Assembly (NCBI RefSeq): GCF_019049255.1
Contig: NZ_JAGMUJ010000161.1
Span: 186,001 to 250,000 of the forward strand
DNA: 64,000 bases
Source of the DNA: Streptomyces sp. AC558_RSS880
GTDB taxonomy: Bacteria; Actinomycetota; Actinomycetes; Streptomycetales; Streptomycetaceae
Direction: 5' to 3'
A model generated the notes under the pieces. It ran no database searches. It saw only the letters and a program-made list of their open reading frames with translations, and had not been told where the DNA came from. This document shows positions 61,582 through 64,000 of this stretch, piece by piece. The position numbers were made by a program, and so were the translations under genes. How positions within the stretch are numbered: the stretch's first letter is position 1; every line of letters begins with the position of its first letter.

Positions 61582-64000
61582 TCAGTGGGCTGCTGACTCC
61601 CAGTCGGGGCCCGCGCCCACCGAGACGCCCAGGGGAACCCGGAGCTGGACCGCGGTGGACATTTCCCGGCGGACCAGGTCCTCCACCGTGGCGCGTTCGC
61701 CGGGGGCCAGTTCCAGGACGATTTCGTCGTGGACCTGGAGGAGCATGCGGGAGCGCAGGTCGGCCTCGCGCAGCGCCCGGTCCACGTTCAGCATGGCGAT
61801 CTTGACGATGTCCGCCGCCGTGCCCTGGATCGGCGCGTTCAGCGCCATGCGCTCCGCGGCCTCGCGGCGTTGGCGGTTGTCGCTGTTGAGGTCGGGCAGG
61901 TAGCGGCGGCGGCCGAAGAGCGTCGCCGTGTAGCCGGTCGCCCGGGCCTCGTCGACGACCCGGCGCAGATAGTCCCGTACGCCGCCGAAGCGCTCGAAGT
62001 ACGCGTCCATCAGGGCGCGTGCCTCCGCGGCCTCGATGTTCAGCTGCTGGGAGAGGCCGAAGGCCGACAGCCCGTACGCCAGCCCGTACGACATCGCCTT
62101 GATCTTGCGGCGCATCTCCGCGTCCACCGCGGACTGCTCGACCGAGAACACCTGCGCCGCCGCCGTGGTGTGCAGGTCCTCGCCCGAGGTGAACGCCTCG
62201 ATCAGGCCGGCGTCCTCGGAGAGGTGGGCCATCACGCGCAGCTCGATCTGGCTGTAGTCGGCGGTCAGGAGCGCCTCGAAGCCCTCGCCGACCACGAAGC
62301 CGCGGCGGATCGCGCGGCCCTCGTCCGTGCGGACCGGGATGTTCTGGAGGTTGGGGTCCGTCGAGGAGAGACGGCCCGTCGCGGCGACGGTCTGGTTGAA
62401 CGTGGTGTGGATACGGCCGTCCGCGGCGATCGTCTTGATCAGGCCCTCGACGGTGACGCGCAGCTTCGCCTGCTCACGGTGGCGGAGCATGATCACCGGC
62501 AGTTCGTTGTCGGTCTGCGTGGCGAGCCAGGCCAGGGCGTCGGCGTCCGTGGTGTAGCCGGTCTTCGTCCGCTTCGTCTTCGGCAGGGCCAGCTCGCCGA
62601 AGAGGACCTCCTGGAGCTGCTTGGGCGAGCCCAGGTTGAACTCGTGCCCCGCCGCCGCGTGCGCCTCCTTCACCGCCTGCTGCACGGCACCCGCGAACAT
62701 CTGCTCCATCGCCTGGAGGTGCTCCCGGTCGGCCGCGATGCCGTGCCGCTCCATGCGGGCGAGCAGCGCGGACGTGGGCAGCTCCATGTCACGGAGCAGG
62801 TCCGCCGCGCCCACTTCCGCCAGGCGGTCCCCGAAGGCCTCGCCCAGGTCGAGGACGGCGCGGGCCTGCACCATCAGCGCCTCGGCCTGAGCGCCGTCGT
62901 CCGCGCCGAAGGCCAGCTGGCCGTCGGGCGCGGCGGCGGGTGCCAGCTCGCGGTGCAGGTACTCCAGGGAGAGCGCGTCCAGGTCGAAGGAGCGGCGGCC
63001 CGGCTTCACCAGGTACGCGGCGAGCGCGGTGTCCATGGTGACGCCCTCGATGGTCCAGCCGTGCTCGGCGAAGACCCGCATCGCGCCCTTGGCGTTGTGG
63101 AACACCTTGGGCCGGTCCGCGTCGGCGAGCCAGGCCGCGAACGCCCGCTCGTCGGCCTCGTCCAGCTCGGACGGGTCGAACCAGGCGGCCGGTCCGGCGG
63201 ACGTGGCCAGCGCGACCTCGGCGACCGAGCCGGTGCCGAGGGCCCAGGTGTCGACCGTGGCGACGCCGAGCGGGCCGGTGCCGTGCTCGGTGAGCCAGCC
63301 GGTCAGCTCGCCGGTGCCCAGCACCGTGCCGTCCAGCTCCACGCCGGCCGCGGCGACCGGGGCGGCCTCGGCCTCCTCCGCGCCCGGGTCGACGGCGAAC
63401 AGCCGCTCCCGCAGCGACGGGTTCCTGATCTCCAGGGTGTCCAGGATCATCGTCACGGTCTTGCGGTCGTAGGCGGTCCGCTCCAGGTCGAGGACGCCCT
63501 TGGGCAGCTCGACCGCGCGCTCCAGCTCGGTGAGCCGGCGGTTGAGCTTGACCGCCTCCAGGTGGTCGCGCAGGTTCTGCCCGGCCTTGCCCTTGACCTC
63601 GTCGACGCGCTCGACCAGCTCGGCGAAGGAACCGAACTGGTTGATCCACTTCGCGGCCGTCTTCTCGCCGACGCCGGGGATGCCGGGCAGGTTGTCCGAC
63701 GGGTCGCCGCGCAGCGCCGCGAAGTCGGGGTACTGCGCGGGGGTCAGGCCGTACTTCTCGAAGACCTTCTCCGGGGTGAACCGGGTCAGCTCGGAGACGC
63801 CCTTCGTCGGGTACAGCACCGTGGTGTGCTCGGAGACCAGCTGGAAGGAGTCCCGGTCACCGGTGACGATCAGCACCTCGAAGCCCTCGGCCTCGGCCTG
63901 GGTGGCGAGGGTGGCGATGATGTCGTCCGCCTCGAAGCCCTCGACGGCGAAGCGGTCGGCGTGCATCGCGTCGAGCAGCTCGCCGATGAGCTCGACCTGG
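61582..64000 (-). CDS. polA: DNA polymerase I (5' end outside the window)
   Basis: Repair and Okazaki-fragment polymerase; 806 C-terminal residues are inside the window. Part of the 5'-3' nuclease domain comes first (VEGFEADDIIATLATQAE, GDPSDNLPGIPGVGEKTA). The 3'-5' exonuclease-like domain lacks the catalytic acids: VDTWALG stands for DTET-type motif I and HNAKGA for the motif with Asp. The polymerase domain is intact (DYSQIELRVMAHLS, RRKIKAMSYGLAYGLS, VHDEIVLELA). It thus probably lacks proofreading, as do several actinobacterial and Thermus enzymes. The frame runs to base 64000 without a start. Confidence 0.96.
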   Translation of the reverse strand, partial: QVELIGELLDAMHADRFAVEGFEADDIIATLATQAEAEGFEVLIVTGDRDSFQLVSEHTTVLYPTKGVSELTRFTPEKVFEKYGLTPAQYPDFAALRGDPSDNLPGIPGVGEKTAAKWINQFGSFAELVERVDEVKGKAGQNLRDHLEAVKLNRRLTELERAVELPKGVLDLERTAYDRKTVTMILDTLEIRNPSLRERLFAVDPGAEEAEAAPVAAAGVELDGTVLGTGELTGWLTEHGTGPLGVATVDTWALGTGSVAEVALATSAGPAAWFDPSELDEADERAFAAWLADADRPKVFHNAKGAMRVFAEHGWTIEGVTMDTALAAYLVKPGRRSFDLDALSLEYLHRELAPAAAPDGQLAFGADDGAQAEALMVQARAVLDLGEAFGDRLAEVGAADLLRDMELPTSALLARMERHGIAADREHLQAMEQMFAGAVQQAVKEAHAAAGHEFNLGSPKQLQEVLFGELALPKTKRTKTGYTTDADALAWLATQTDNELPVIMLRHREQAKLRVTVEGLIKTIAADGRIHTTFNQTVAATGRLSSTDPNLQNIPVRTDEGRAIRRGFVVGEGFEALLTADYSQIELRVMAHLSEDAGLIEAFTSGEDLHTTAAAQVFSVEQSAVDAEMRRKIKAMSYGLAYGLSAFGLSQQLNIEAAEARALMDAYFERFGGVRDYLRRVVDEARATGYTATLFGRRRYLPDLNSDNRQRREAAERMALNAPIQGTAADIVKIAMLNVDRALREADLRSRMLLQVHDEIVLELAPGERATVEDLVRREMSTAVQLRVPLGVSVGAGPDWESAAH

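Overview
The window is chromosomal DNA of a Streptomyces-type actinomycete. The support is very high G+C, strong G/C bias at third codon positions, many GTG starts, leaderless promoters, actinobacterial families (mycothiol-dependent isomerase-like protein, DUF397/Scr1-type HTH/HATPase clusters, SARP/BTAD, DUF574, DUF6343) and a gene order uvrA - terC/terD - uvrB - glpQ - ogt - rpsA - coaE - polA that I recall from the S. coelicolor core region. No rRNA, tRNA, CRISPR array or intact insertion sequence was seen.

Layout. 1-12 kb: a regulator, a Rieske lipoprotein, a LacI/sugar-kinase pair, uvrA, a DinB-like and an MBL-fold protein, aroQ, a Ca2+/H+ antiporter and a TerC protein behind a candidate Mn2+ riboswitch. 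12-20 kb: two TerD proteins, uvrB, an MHYT sensor, glpQ and ogt. 20-27 kb: psuG-psuK, corA, a kinase-like protein and a stand-alone gltD-like oxidoreductase. 27-46 kb is more accessory: two DUF397/HTH/HATPase loci, an FUSC-amidohydrolase pair, a coiled-coil membrane protein with a small partner, an expansin-like protein, a small SARP, a protease-endonuclease fusion, a duplicated promoter-leader cassette, a TetR/hydrolase operon and a helicase relic. 46-64 kb: glycerol channel, peptidase, family 5 uracil-DNA glycosylase, S4 protein, coaE, rpsA, hrpB, a secreted transglycosylase and the 3' part of polA.

Regulation. uvrA, uvrB, ogt and terD each carry the motif TGTCAGTG with a TAnnnT box eight bases further on, which resembles the LexA-independent (RecA-NDp/PafBC) DNA-damage promoter. 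That would link nucleotide excision repair, alkyl repair and a Ter stress protein in one regulon. Seven genes have a -10 box exactly 7 nt before the start codon and are probably leaderless. The terC leader resembles the yybP-ykoY Mn2+ riboswitch, with one segment able to pair either in the aptamer or with the Shine-Dalgarno sequence.

Most novel candidates: the trypsin-like protease/endonuclease I fusion (37854-40043), the coiled-coil/membrane pair sharing a Q-Y-[IV]-T peptide (34091-35631), the TerD/degenerate FtsK-like fusion (12104-14104), and the duplicated promoter cassette at 40.1 and 41.6 kb. All functions are inferred from sequence alone.
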